A model generated the notes under the pieces. That model was not told the origin of the DNA, ran no database searches, and worked only from the letters and a program-made list of their open reading frames with translations. Of a DNA stretch of 64,000 nucleotides, positions 36,901-45,149 are shown piece after piece (position 1 is the stretch's first letter; each line of letters starts with the position of its first letter). This DNA comes from Enoplosus armatus (lineage: Eukaryota; Chordata; Actinopteri; Centrarchiformes; Enoplosidae): positions 4,364,501 to 4,428,500 of the forward strand of contig NC_092201.1 in NCBI RefSeq assembly GCF_043641665.1, written 5' to 3'. The translations under genes and the position numbers were made by a program.

Positions 36901-38978
36901 AACTTTGATTTGTTCATGATAAAGTACCCGGGGTGTCCAGTTGCCCCAGAGGTCTGAGGTACAAACACATAACTGCAACGTCCTAGGTACAAATACAGCC
37001 AGGGAGCTTAGTCAATTATTACTCTTTAATGTTAACTACCTATCAAATACAACCATCCCTTGAGTATTAAAAAGTGAAAAGAACTCTGTTGTTGCTGTAC
37101 AGCAGCTGATAGTGTTAACATCCTTTAATCTTATTCAAGTTGTAACAGATGTCACTAGATGCAATAACATAAATGTTCTGACAAAGGATCCTATTGATGT
37201 CTTCCAGGTATTATTTGTTTAACAGTAAATGGCAGAGAGGTGGGGTCACATCTGGAGCTTAGCAGAGAATTAACCGAGTAGTAGACAATACAAATGAATC
37301 CATAAACTACACAGATGTAAGCACAAATTACAATTTAAAAGCTTCAAACCCAACTTGCAGCAATGTAAACGTTAACGTAAATGTACTGTATGTACAGTAG
37401 ACATCATTGAATCCAACTGGGCCATACCAGGTCTTTACTTTCGGTAACTGCACCTAATAGCTACCATAATACCTCTGTAAATGGACTGGTGTTTTATGAA
37501 CCTTGTAAATCATACATTAGCCGCGCGTGGTTTCAAAAAGCCTCATACATACAGGTAGCACTTGACGTTACTGACTAACGACAGCCAAAACGGGCTGCCA
37601 TTTTCATTATTTGGCTTTGAAAGTACAGAGGCTAGTAAACGTAGCCACCGTGGTTAGCGGGCAAATAGTTAGCTTAGCACTGCTGACATTCCAGCCAAAT
37701 AGAAAAGTATTTGGCACACATATGTTTCTGGATGAAACCAAAAACACCAAAGACACCGAACGCCAAAGTTAGAGACAAAAACTTATCAGCTGACGTCGTT
37801 TCTCAAGCTAGCTAACGAATGAATTAACCTTAGCTAAACCTCCAAAACAGCTAACGATAGCTAGCTCATCCTTCGAATGTAGCGTTAGCATACATTCCGC
37901 TTGTCTATCACTGCACTGAAATAATTTACCACTGTATCACATTTTAACTAATATACTAAACACTGTTGTCAACAATGCGAAACTGCGTTAATGTGGTATA
38001 CAGTTAAGGCCTCGCAAGGGCAACATTAGCTTGCAACCGAATGACGTTGTAACTAACGCTAGCTAGCTTCTGCTTCCCCTCCAGAGAGTAGTCGCAGTCG
38101 TGGTGGAAGGTTTATCAACAAAACGACTTTTGCTGCAAGCCAGGTTATAGCCATCGTTGAAGAATTCATTTTGCCTAGATGAGTGTCTCAATCAATGACA
38201 ACATGTACGTTAAGCTCCTAGCATTACTCGATCGTAGCACCCGAAATTAGCTTTATCAAACAATATCAATGAACCATAAAAACACTGGTTGTTATTCGAC
38301 TTGAAGGTATTTTACAACACAAAATGACCCAACGTTACAACCTGAAATGCAGCTGTAAGTTACAGCAATTAGACTGCACCCACTGACTGAAGATATGGAC
38401 TCAGGCTAGTTTACTGGGGCAAAAAGTAGTCCTGAAAGCGAAGCTTTTAACTTTGATGCTTATTGTGGATTGCACTCTGAAAACGGCATGCATGGTTAGC
38501 ACCGTTTTGGTTCAAAGTATCCAATAACCAAGCTCAGACAGAAGCCAGTGAGTTCATCTCTAACGTTACTCTGCGTCGAAAAGGACGGGTGTGCTGGGTA
38601 GGTAAACAACGGGATGAGAATGGCTTCCATTTGACAGGTGTTCCAGGACAAGCAGTTGCTAGCAGCCAACCGATATTTGTGTCTAATGATGCTGGCAGTG
38701 CCAGTGACTGACGTTAATACCTATAGCAGGCTAACACAAACCTGGTGGAGGGCGGTGAGACCGTCTACATTGGCGTAGTTGATGTCAGCGCCCCGGTCAA
38801 GCATTCGGAGCACCTCCTCGGTATCGCCGCTTGAGCAGGCGGCCAGAAACACGGCGCCATCATCGAACTTCACCTTCGTCTTCTTCTTTTTCAGAATAGG
38901 AGGCTCCAGGTCCGTTTCCGAGCCCAGCCATCGCTTTAACTGTTCATTCCTCTTCTGCTTGGCGTCCGCCATCTTCAT
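306..38978 (-). CDS. ppp1r12a: Myosin phosphatase targeting subunit 1 (MYPT1), 20 coding exons, 3' end outside window
   Basis: MYPT1 binds the PP1 catalytic subunit and directs it to phosphorylated myosin light chain; Rho-kinase-type phosphorylation inhibits it. Twenty exons with GT-AG borders join in one frame to 930 codons: 38978-38742, 19308-19178, 15967-15849, 12040-11881, 11235-11091, 11002-10928, 10753-10662, 10476-10319, 10032-9911, 7740-7516, 7139-7048, 6731-6618, 5750-5598, 4948-4787, 4125-3952, 2470-2380, 2062-1880, 1777-1609, 661-540, 371-306. Seen in order: MKMADAKQKRNEQLKRW start, KVKF PP1 motif (35-38), ankyrin repeats (about 40-290), acidic run (about 340-372), LRKTGSYGAL, Ser/Thr-rich centre, RRST-QGV (Thr749), basic/acidic helical stretch, RRSTGV (Thr900). 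The match to vertebrate PPP1R12A as I recall it is closer than to PPP1R12B or C. The C-terminal leucine zipper (human protein about 1,030 residues) must lie beyond position 1. Identity is near certain; inclusion of individual cassette exons is inferred. Confidence 0.96.
540..661 (-). CDS. ppp1r12a: ppp1r12a exon 19: Thr853-type inhibitory site
   Basis: Residues 868-908: MDKKEEEKEGEDKSQPRSIR, then DRRRPREKRRSTGVSFWTQD. RRSTGVSFW contains Thr900, equivalent to human Thr853, the Rho-kinase-selective site. The acceptor is GGACAG and the donor GTAAGA. Confidence 0.97.
662..1608 (-). other. ppp1r12a intron 18
   Basis: 947 bases between exons 18 and 19. Holds a G-run near 1120 and no recognisable coding or RNA element. 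Confidence 0.7.
1609..1777 (-). CDS. ppp1r12a: ppp1r12a exon 18: Ser-rich, LNRPNSL
   Basis: Residues 812-867: RYRPSSSSSAISTIST, then SSLNRPNSLTGITSSYSR. LNRPNSL and GITS match human LNRPNSLVGITSAYSR. The acceptor is TTCCAG and the donor GTCAGT. Confidence 0.95.
1880..2062 (-). CDS. ppp1r12a: ppp1r12a exon 17: charged helix
   Basis: Residues 751-811: GVTLTDLQEAEKTIGRSRPP, then EEEKEEREKQDKEKQQEE. Highly charged, predicted helical. GVTLTDLQEAEKTIGRSR is invariant relative to human MYPT1 as recalled. The acceptor is TTCCAG, the donor GTACAT, phase 0-0. Confidence 0.97.
2063..2379 (-). other. ppp1r12a intron 16
   Basis: 317 AT-rich bases separating the two halves of the Thr749 phosphosite. Nothing else seen. 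Confidence 0.75.
2380..2470 (-). CDS. ppp1r12a: ppp1r12a exon 16: first half of the Thr696-type inhibitory site
   Basis: Residues 720-750: SYLTPVRDEESESQRKARSR, then QARQSRRSTQ. Thr749 is the equivalent of human Thr696, the main Rho-kinase/ZIPK inhibitory site. The site RRST-QGV is split by an intron between Gln750 and Gly751. The acceptor is TGTCAG and the donor GTTAGT. Confidence 0.97.
2471..3951 (-). other. ppp1r12a intron 15
   Basis: 1,481 bases with the (GT)n tract at its donor end (3907-3948), a short CT run near 3294 and an A-run near 3575. No exon was recognised. Confidence 0.7.
3907..3948. repeat. (GT)21 microsatellite abutting the exon 15 donor
   Basis: Sense-strand (CA)n starting at about base +4 of the intron, so the donor reads GTAACACACA. 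Pure dinucleotides over 42 bases. Confidence 0.96.
3952..4125 (-). CDS. ppp1r12a: ppp1r12a exon 15: poly-threonine tract
   Basis: Residues 662-719: YWSEESAEREKEKEKESAAV, then a Thr/Ser run (about 690-712) and VIGSERR. Aligns with human NRLWAEDSTEKEKDS through RERRR. The Thr run is coded by ACC/ACT triplets, a coding microsatellite. The donor GTAAC runs straight into an intronic (CA)n tract. Confidence 0.94.
4126..4786 (-). other. ppp1r12a intron 14
   Basis: 661 AT-rich bases. No motif or reading frame of note. Confidence 0.7.
4787..4948 (-). CDS. ppp1r12a: ppp1r12a exon 14: SFGRR and Ser/Thr-rich
   Basis: Residues 608-661: GSFGRRHEDSGSSTTSSTTT, then GHRGLLSSLGSSSTRTG. Corresponds to the human CSFGRRQDDL exon, which I recall as alternatively spliced. 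Phase 2-2; the acceptor is CTCCAG and the donor GTACAG. Confidence 0.93.
4949..5597 (-). other. ppp1r12a intron 13
   Basis: 649 bases of AT-rich intron. Nothing recognisable. Confidence 0.7.
5598..5750 (-). CDS. ppp1r12a: ppp1r12a exon 13: probable 51-codon cassette
   Basis: Residues 557-607: TSHTLALGRSGSTRDVPAKS, then SSTSSLDPNTCNTKPW and SHYQSYSIYR. The CACCAG acceptor and GTACAC donor give a phase 2-2 exon that is open across all 51 codons. The remembered human reference goes straight from the exon 12 equivalent to the SFGRR exon, so this looks like an extra cassette. A TG repeat lies about 50 bases upstream in the sense strand. Less certain than neighbouring exons because I recall no orthologous peptide with confidence. 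Confidence 0.72.
5751..6617 (-). other. ppp1r12a intron 12
   Basis: 867 bases. Contains a (CA)n tract at 5803-5822, which is (TG)n in the sense strand about 50 bases before the exon 13 acceptor, followed by a pyrimidine-rich segment. Confidence 0.75.
5803..5822. repeat. (CA)n tract upstream of exon 13
   Basis: Twenty bases of CA dinucleotides on the plus strand, UG in the ppp1r12a transcript. Confidence 0.9.
6618..6731 (-). CDS. ppp1r12a: ppp1r12a exon 12: central-insert region
   Basis: Residues 519-556: DSTSLIRSGSYTRRRWDDDL, then KNSEGSASTNRTPSYQR. It matches the human SSSYTRRKWEDDLK area. Phase 2-2 borders (CCCCAG acceptor, GTTAGC donor) make it skippable without a frameshift. MYPT1 is known to be alternatively spliced in this central region. 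Confidence 0.93.
6732..7047 (-). other. ppp1r12a intron 11
   Basis: 316 bases, no recognised element. Confidence 0.75.
7048..7139 (-). CDS. ppp1r12a: ppp1r12a exon 11
   Basis: Residues 489-518: EKDKGTRLAYVAPTIPKRLA, then STSDIDEKEN, nearly identical to the human segment. The acceptor is CTACAG and the donor GTGAAG; the exon ends two bases into Arg519. Confidence 0.96.
7140..7515 (-). other. ppp1r12a intron 10
   Basis: 376 AT-rich bases, no recognised element. Its donor (GTCAAC) is weak. Confidence 0.75.
7516..7740 (-). CDS. ppp1r12a: ppp1r12a exon 10: LRKTGSYGAL and RSASSPRL phospho-motifs
   Basis: Residues 414-488. Reads KVEEDRKDESPASWRLGLRK, TGSYGALAEITATKE, then GVMRSASSPRLSSSLDNK. LRKTGS and RSAS correspond, from memory, to human sites phosphorylated by NUAK/LATS-type kinases that recruit 14-3-3. 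The acceptor is TCCCAG. The donor GTCAAC departs from consensus at several positions. Confidence 0.96.
7992..8020. repeat. (CTA)n trinucleotide microsatellite
   Basis: About nine CTA units in intron 9. Confidence 0.93.
8418..8525 (-). CDS. ppp1r12a: Candidate cassette exon 9b of ppp1r12a with a repeated WRxGLRKTG motif
   Basis: A 108-base open segment in intron 9, phase 0 at both ends, with a pyrimidine-rich stretch ending in GGCTTTAG and a GTGAGG donor. It encodes 36 residues: FDYITPLMPVAEPGC, PALWRQGLRKTG, then ISLVPKKPM. The core WRxGLRKTG repeats exon 10 (SWRLGLRKTGSYG), so it looks like an exon that shares ancestry with exon 10. Inclusion would add 36 residues after residue 413 without changing the frame and give two tandem LRKTG motifs, the second-copy serine being displaced by one position. 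Usage is inferred from splice signals and homology only. Confidence 0.6.
8717..8737. repeat. G21 homopolymer
   Basis: Twenty-one consecutive G on the plus strand, poly-C in the ppp1r12a transcript, about 190 bases upstream of candidate exon 9b. The length may be imprecise in the assembly. Confidence 0.9.
9911..10032 (-). CDS. ppp1r12a: ppp1r12a exon 9: Ser/Thr/Pro-rich linker
   Basis: Residues 373-413: KSKPSASVSNSTTPPPTS, then NQVTPPTSPVKK. Low complexity but in phase, and it ends in TSPVKK like the human TSPIKK. The donor is GTACGA, phase 0. The next constitutive exon starts at 7740, leaving a 2.2-kb intron that holds a candidate cassette exon. Confidence 0.93.
10319..10476 (-). CDS. ppp1r12a: ppp1r12a exon 8: acidic region
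   Basis: Residues 320-372: KETLLLEPEKSAPRIDTLEP, then EKVDEEEEGKKDESSCSSEE and a Glu/Asp/Ser run. This is the acidic segment conserved in MYPT1. The acceptor is TTGCAG and the donor GTATTG. Confidence 0.96.
10662..10753 (-). CDS. ppp1r12a: ppp1r12a exon 7
   Basis: Residues 290-319 with VEKDVKKSPLIETTTTGDNN, matching the KKSPLIE segment after the MYPT1 ankyrin domain. The acceptor is TTCCAG and the donor GTAAAT; the exon ends two bases into Ser320. Confidence 0.94.
10928..11002 (-). CDS. ppp1r12a: ppp1r12a exon 6: last ankyrin segment
   Basis: Residues 265-289, phase 0 at both ends: GQTALDVADEDVLGYLEELQ, then KKQKL. The acceptor is CCTCAG and the donor GTGAGT. It closes the ankyrin domain. 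Confidence 0.96.
11091..11235 (-). CDS. ppp1r12a: ppp1r12a exon 5: ankyrin repeats
   Basis: Residues 216-264: LLIQAGYDVNIKDYDGWTPL, HAAAHWGKEEACRIL and then DMDLINKM. Ends phase 0 before GTGAGT. Met264 stands where the human protein, as I recall it, has Val. Confidence 0.97.
11236..11880 (-). other. ppp1r12a intron 4
   Basis: 645 bases between two ankyrin exons. No recognised element. Confidence 0.75.
11881..12040 (-). CDS. ppp1r12a: ppp1r12a exon 4: linker helix and ankyrin repeat
   Basis: Residues 163-215: VDIEAARKEEERVMLRDARQ, then GGTSLHVAAAKGYAEVL. The charged helix between ankyrin repeats is typical of MYPT1. The acceptor is TACCAG and the donor GTAAGC; the exon ends two bases into Lys216. 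Confidence 0.96.
12041..15848 (-). other. ppp1r12a intron 3
   Basis: 3.8 kb. Contains a perfect 14-base hairpin (13141-13174), a CC(A/T)6GG match at 13671-13680 and a GGGA run near 14005. No coding exon seen. Confidence 0.7.
13141..13174. repeat. Perfect inverted repeat, 14-base arms, 6-base loop
   Basis: AACCATAGTGAGAC at 13141-13154 is exactly complementary to 13161-13174, separated by CACTAT. Confidence 0.95.
15849..15967 (-). CDS. ppp1r12a: ppp1r12a exon 3: ankyrin repeat
   Basis: Completes Glu123 and encodes 124-162: YLISQGASVGVVNSEG, then TPLDIAEEEAMEELLQNE. Ends with the first base of Gly163. Flanked by a TTGCAG acceptor and a GTACAG donor. Confidence 0.96.
15968..19177 (-). other. 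ppp1r12a intron 2
   Basis: 3.2 kb with A-runs near 17287 and no recognised gene or repeat family. Confidence 0.7.
19178..19308 (-). CDS. ppp1r12a: ppp1r12a exon 2: ankyrin repeats
   Basis: Codons 80-122 plus two bases of Glu123. Reads ACIDDNVDMVTFLVEHG and then NEGWIPLHAAASCGYLDIA, a textbook ankyrin helix pair. The acceptor is CTCAG and the donor GTAAGT. It joins exon 1 in phase after an intron of 19.4 kb. Confidence 0.97.
21316..21325. promoter_or_regulatory. CArG-box match
   Basis: CCAAATTTGG fits the SRF consensus CC(A/T)6GG; inside ppp1r12a intron 1. Confidence 0.35.
25248..25257. promoter_or_regulatory. CArG-box match
   Basis: CCTTTTATGG fits CC(A/T)6GG; inside ppp1r12a intron 1. Confidence 0.35.
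26385..26394. promoter_or_regulatory. CArG-box match
   Basis: CCAAATATGG fits CC(A/T)6GG; inside ppp1r12a intron 1. Confidence 0.35.
28601..28610. promoter_or_regulatory. CArG-box match, palindromic
   Basis: CCATATATGG, a classical SRF-site core, in a GC-richer local context than the other intron 1 matches. Confidence 0.42.
29983..30018. repeat. Perfect inverted repeat, 15-base arms, 6-base loop
   Basis: GTGGTGTTGATCATA at 29983-29997 is exactly complementary to 30004-30018, with loop AAAATG. Confidence 0.95.
36312..36330. repeat. (CA)n microsatellite
   Basis: Short CA dinucleotide run in ppp1r12a intron 1. Confidence 0.9.
38742..38978 (-). CDS. ppp1r12a: ppp1r12a exon 1: start codon, PP1-binding KVKF and first ankyrin repeat
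   Basis: Codons 1-79, ending phase 0 at LTALHQ before a GTTTGT donor. The ATG at 38978 gives MKMADAKQKRNEQLKRW, the conserved MYPT1 N-terminus, so the start is secure. KVKF at residues 35-38 is the RVxF-type docking motif for PP1c. FLAACSSGDTEEV opens the ankyrin domain. The exon sits in a GC-rich promoter block. Confidence 0.97.
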
Positions 38979-39180
38979 CCCCCTCCTGTCTCGGGCTTCT
39001 TATCTTTCTCCGAGAGAGGATATACTTTATAGTGCCACTATCCCACAGCGCACTGGGGCGTGGGAAGGGAGGGCTGGGGAGGAGGGGGGAGCCGAGCGAG
39101 AGAGGGCGTCTGGATTGTTTTCCATAACCTCGCGAGATCTGTAGCTCAGGAGCTGCAGTATAACGTCATCATCAGCAGAT
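38979..39180 (-). promoter_or_regulatory. ppp1r12a: ppp1r12a promoter and 5' leader
   Basis: GC-rich block directly upstream of the ATG, unlike the AT-rich DNA on both sides. At 39128-39137 CCTCGCGAGA differs by one base from the TCTCGCGAGA element of housekeeping promoters (BANP-type). At 39040-39055 ATCCCACAGCGCACTG loosely resembles a ZNF143-type site. I see no clear TATA box at a fitting distance and cannot fix the transcription start. Confidence 0.6.
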
Positions 39181-42100
39181 TATGAGGGGAGAGTGAGCAG
39201 GGTAATCCTTTATAGACTGTGTACACCAAATAAGACAAGAGTACTTGAAAATATTACATAACATTCAGCTAGCTCTCTAGCATTTTCAGAGAGAGCGGCA
39301 CTGTTACATACAGTAGCAAGTACTTGTACATCTCTTCTCTGCTCCATTATATACAGTGTAGACTATTGTTTATTGTGATATTACTGGGTACATAATATAA
39401 GTCACAGTTCAAACTGAGTTCAACCATATATATATCACTACATCAGTGAATGTAACATAAGATAAAAATATCAACAGGCTATAAAGAATAATATAGGGCA
39501 TTAAACATTACATGAATAGCTTCTCTCGACACAAGATCCAATTTTCTTGTTGTTTCCAGAGCTTTTTACCATATCTTGTGGTCTTTCCCAGCAGTAGGAG
39601 CTCAGTTGTCATGGAGATGGTTCAGATGTTGGACCATGTGTTGAGCTTTTTTTTGTCAAACTGCTGTTTCCTCGGTCAATAATGAACATTGAAGCTCAAC
39701 TCCATCAAGTAACCTGTGAAAGTCATTAATGGTGGTTTTGTACATTATATATATATATATTAACAATTTAATGAAGTAAATTCTTAAGCCGTATAGTGGT
39801 TGAAGGCATGGATATATTTCCCCCCAGAATATTTTAACCTATCTGCTTAGTCGCATTATCAACCATGTAGTGTCTTGTGAGTTTGTTCTAAATCACATAT
39901 CAGTCAACAAAACCATTAGAATATAAAATCAGGTCTAGCTGACATGGTTTATGAAACCATTCATATATTACCCAGTCCACACACCCTCGTATATGTCCAC
40001 CTGGTTACCATGTTCCAGCCTTGCAAGCTGCTACCTATGGAACTCTGCAGTTTCCCTACAGGCTGCATCCATCGATGCCCTGCTTCTGTACTTCATTTTA
40101 ATGCACCGAATTGCACCATATAAATTGTTCATATGAATCCTCCCAAATCCTTTTTAGATTGTATTATCATTACTAGGGATTATAATGAATTTGTGTCCCT
40201 TCTGACCCTTCTGTATAATTTTGTTTTCATACAGAGGTGACTTAGCTTTTGTCTTTTCATTTCAGGAAATAGCATTTAGTCATGCGAACTAAACAAACTT
40301 TCATTTTAGAGGTATTTCCCCTTTTCTTCCTCACATGAACGCATAAAATGAAAACACTATTCCAACTTATAACGCACTTTGCTCACTGAGGGAAAATAAA
40401 AAGCCTTCTTACCACAAAGTACCTGTAATGATTTGATGGGTAACACTTGAAGTGCTAGGAATGTCTAGTGGGCTCAAGTACCGGGGTGGTCCAGCTCAAC
40501 CTGGAGTAAAAACAAGGTGGCCAGGCATAAAGTGTTTTTTTATTTTGGCACCGCCATGTGTTATTGTTGGCAGAAACCCATGTGTACTCAGCAGGGGGTG
40601 CGGTATTGCTTCCTCATACGCAAGTTGTGGGTATGAAGCATGCAGCCACTTTTTACTTTGATGTGTCATTACAGATGATAATGATGTTATTTTAGGGTTT
40701 AAAGACATTTAAAAAAAAAAAAGAAAATGATGCTGCTTTTGCTTGATTAGATACCACCCACCTACTGAACTTGAAGTTGACATCCTGAATAACAAGCTGT
40801 TCAAGCAGAATCATGATCCAAAACATTTATACAACTGTGACCATGAGCCATTGTGTAAAGTCACGCTACCCCCATTTTCTCCTTTCAGAGTAATTCCTCA
40901 TGTCACTGACTCTGAATGTAGACAGATTTGAATAATTTATTGTCTGCAAATGCAGTAAATGAGACTTGGGCTGCGGTGCATGGGACTCTGAGCCAGAACA
41001 CAGAGGTTAAGACACAGAGAGGATGAGCAGCTCAGCTGATAGAGATCCTTAATGTTAGAGAAATGTCATGGGAAATGACTGTGGTTCTACTGAGTCATGG
41101 GATGGTGGAACACCAACAGCGTCAGTGTCAGGAAGTTGTTGGCCAGGGGCTTCAGTGTACTGATATCAGGAGGGTTGGAGGGAAAGTGATGTGTAAGCTG
41201 CTGTTTGGCGGGGAGGGCCGACCTTACGGTGACTGACAGCACAAGGCGAGCCATGTGGGCCACATCCAGCTCTGAACGTAATGAGAGTGTGTGGGTCTTT
41301 GTGTATCTGTGTTTTAGAGCTGCAGACTGTGTTAGTACTTGCAGCACAAACAGCCAAAAGCTGTGCTTTTCTGACAGTTTTGTTGTTCAGTTGTTTCAAA
41401 ACCTTGCAAATCTCCCCTACGATTTGCATAAAATCTACAATGTCAACAATATAGTTACGTAAGCGGGGCCTCTTGTTGGGCTGAAGGCATGGAAACTCTT
41501 CAATGTATATCCGCATACTCCACTTAACGCCATAACAAGCATCTCGGGTGTACAGTATTCTGCATCCTGTTTATGCATCCTCCTGTACCCCTTCTGCAGC
41601 TGTATTTATCATTATGTCATTATGGCTTGTTTTAGTGAGGATATTAGTAATTAGGGAATTCACTGACTAACCTTATATTGACTTTGTTTATCACAAAATT
41701 GTCAGTAAAACTACTTTTGCCACAATGTTGGCCTCCAACAATAAATGCAATCAGTGCAAATAATTGTGGCTTTTAACTGATGTGACGCCAGAGGATGCGT
41801 CAGGATTTCAGTGTTTTTTATACCTGATGGATGTCAGAGGATTCAGCAGGAAATACATTATACAACACAAGAGAAAAATCATTTGTCAGCATCACCTCTG
41901 ACAGGCAGTTGCGACTATTAAGGCGGTCTTGCAGCATATGTGTCATGAGACTTCTAGACAAACTCCTGTCTTTCATTACCGTTCACTTTGATCTCCTATG
42001 ACTGTTTTCTGTTGTTCCTGTTCCTTGAGTGGATAAAAGTGTCTGGGGGGGTGACTCAAGTGTATCAATGCCACAAAATTACACTGGAGCACTCTCACTG

Positions 42101-42619
42101 TTTGTCTCCAGCCGCTGAGACTTGCATGAGCGAGCTGATTAAAAGCCATCGACAGACCTAAAAGTCATGTCATTGTAGGCGTGTTGTCAGCGATGTGACA
42201 TCACTGTCAGAGCCTTCAGCACCTATGACTGATTCCCCCAGAGGAAGCTCGTGTTTACTGCTTTAATTGAGTGTTTCCGAAGGGACTGTTCTCTGGTGTG
42301 GTTTGTGAAACCAGATGAGGTGTCCAAGTCAAGCGTTCTGGAAAGGAATTTGGAGGAATTTGGCTGGTTTGATTGTGTGTGTTTCTAGGGATGATAGACT
42401 TTTTGACTGGGTATTGATGATATGATGATGATGATGATAGTAGGAAGTTACGCTAACATATATGCTACTGTATGCTAATATATCAGCTAATATTGACTGA
42501 GATTGGCCTTCTGATACATCAGATATCAGCCAAATATTAGTCAAAATGATCCACCTCTGCTACAGTATTTTGGAGGTTCCTATGTGTTTTCTTGTCAGTG
42601 AATGTCTTGAACTAATTAT

Positions 42620-42933
42620 AGCAATAGTTGACATTCTGGGAAATATACTTTCTTACCAAGAGTTAGGTGAGAAAATCGATAACACTCTCATATCTGTACA
42701 TTAGATATACAGCTACAGCTGGCAGCTAGTTAGCTGAGCATAGCTTGAAGACTAAAACAGCACCTCTAGGCTAGCTGTTTTCCCGTTTCCAGCCTTTATG
42801 CCAAGCTAAGCTAACTGGCTGGCTGTAGCCATATATTAACTGGACAAGTATGGAAGTGTTATCAATCTTCTCATCTCACTTAGCGAGAAAGCAAAAAAGA
42901 AAGTACATTTCCCAAAATGTCAAACTATTCCTT
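42620..42933. mobile_element. MITE-like inverted-repeat element, copy 1
   Basis: The ends are complementary: GTTGACATTCTGGGAAAT at the left and ATTTCCCAAAATGTCAAAC at the right. The interior has GTTAGC/AGCTAAGC and CTGTTTTCCCGTTTCCAG words. A similar unit lies at 47849. It resembles a common teleost non-autonomous repeat; no transposase is encoded. Confidence 0.75.
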
Positions 42934-45149
42934 AAAATTTGTTTGAATTGTTTGAACTGTGAAGCCTTTTGTAACTTTTATTTTGAAACGTGCTATAAAA
43001 AAATGTGTTTACTTATTAGCTGTATCAGCTTGATAATGAAGGACAATTTCGCTGTATCTTGGTTATTTGTTTTTCATAAGAAATGATAAAAAGATATTAA
43101 ATATCAGGACAGTATTCAGTCATGTCAGTCTAGACTGGTGCTGATATAAGCCACAACAATAAGACCAGACAAGGAAAGTACCTCATTTTCATTGCCATAC
43201 AGTAACAGTATCCAGTCATATCCACCAGCATGTCAGTGCAGGTGACCCAGACAAGCAGCACTCACAGAAGGGTGACTGGTGAAGTGTGGACATCTCAGTC
43301 TCATCTGAGAGCAGCCAGACGCCCTGCTCCCATGCTCCCATGTCACCCAATGCCTGTTGTTGGCGCCCGCGACACTGACACACTCATCTCCTTCCCCGAT
43401 TTACAGGTCCAGACAGCAGTGCTATCGAGCAGATAGAAATAGTCATGCTTTGATGTTATCAGGGGATGTCCAAAAACTTGTGTCGAGAAATACACCTGAT
43501 AGTGCTGGCTCAGCCCTTCCGACCCTTTCAATTAGTCACTGGTGGATTGAAAAGCTTGTCCTGGCCTGCGGTATCAGTTGAGGGTTAGCAGGTCTACAGA
43601 CAGTGAAAAGCCAGATCCTAGAACAGTTTATCCATGAAGTAACAGCCCCAAGGTGACATTGTGTGCCAGACTGGACAACCCCGCATCCATGACTGATGAA
43701 CGGGCCTCTATTTAACTGCATGTTAACTTCACCTCCCCGTCCAATGTCACCAGGGGTTCAACTGGCAAAGTATTTAGGGGAAGAGTGGAATGAGAAAGCA
43801 GACTCTATCTGAGGCCAATCCTGAGTCAGGCAGTGAAGTGGAGGACCAGAAACCAATTGGCAGAGAGTTGTAGAGAGAGAGGCAGGTGGGGTAAAGAAGG
43901 GAGGCAGATTGTTTCAGACCATTCTAATCAAGAAAAATAATGATAATAGCAACCTGATCTGGCTTGTGGTCACACACTGTGGCTGTGGATGCTTCTTTAC
44001 ATGCTTGTGTCTGTGTTCCTCTTTGTGTGTTTGTGCACTGTTAATCCATCCTAGGTCCCTTAATCATTTGGACCAAATAGGTTAAGCATTGCAGCAGCAC
44101 CTCATGTATCAGAACAGACACTGAGTGATTGTTTCACAGATGTACTATTTGCATTTTTGGGTCAGGACTGAAACGAACAGACGGGAACTGTTGCAGCCTC
44201 TCCATGCCATCTCAGAGAGCATGTCACATTTGACAGATGCACCTCTGCACATGTGATCAGGAACGCTATGGAAGCCTCTCAATAATACCAGCTTGACAAA
44301 ATAATCTGTGCCTCCTAGCAGTCTGAATGGCCTGTGTTAACATAACACAAAACTGGGGTGCAGGGCATGGCAGGGAAGATAGTGAAGGGTTGGGGAGTGT
44401 TCATGAGGTGATCTGCTCCCAGACGACAGCTGAGCTGTAACCCCGGACAGAAATAGGGCAGTCGCTTTCACTTAACGGGGGCTGTACAGCTGGAGCATCA
44501 TTTGATTCTGCTCTTTCAATCCCAGGCCATTATGCTGGCATGATAACAATGGATGTTTGATTGTGCTAACTCAGTTCAAATGTATGGTGACAGCGTTATG
44601 TCAGGTATGTGCCTACGAAGAGTGGACTTAGTGTATGTTGCAGACACATTTCATTCTGGGATGTGTGTTTCTTTAAGGCCAAATGAGTAGTGACAGCCTA
44701 ATAAGACAAGGCTATTTGAGTGACCTTGTTTCCTGGAGAAAAGAGGCTAATAATAGGCCAAAATCTGGAGCTGCGGTGAAGCCTGTAATGGGTTAGTGCT
44801 AAAAGCTACGATGAATCATTCCAGCCAAGCAAGCCATGGAAAAAAAGATCATCAATTTTTGCTGTCAAAAATAAAGCCAGATGAAGATGAGCATGTTTTA
44901 TGTCTTTATATTGATGACTATGGAGGAGCCTGTAAGGAAACTGATTACAAGATTACAAATGACTGGACAGGTACTGTATTAAAGGATGCGTTACAGACCT
45001 CCCAGGCCCATATGTGCAGTGACAGAGACTTCTTGGTCACTGAAATTGTTCCTAGTGTCTGTACTGACTGTACTGTACTGTACTGGCTCCTAAAGTGACT
45101 CCAATGTAAGAGATGGAGATCAAAATCAATAGTCCTCAACGCTGATATG

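Larger units (their letters stand above)
19309..38741 (-). other. ppp1r12a intron 1
   Basis: 19.4 kb of mostly AT-rich sequence without a convincing exon. It holds at least four perfect CC(A/T)6GG CArG-type matches (21316, 25248, 26385, 28601), a 15-base-arm hairpin (29983-30018), short CA repeats (about 19706 and 36312-36330), and a segment near 37.6-38.1 kb rich in GCTAGC/GTTAGC words. A long first intron is the usual place for enhancers and alternative promoters, but none can be proven here. Confidence 0.7.

Noticed and set aside
38779..39144. 121-codon plus-strand frame over exon 1
   Set aside because: Shadow of ppp1r12a exon 1 and its CpG-rich promoter.
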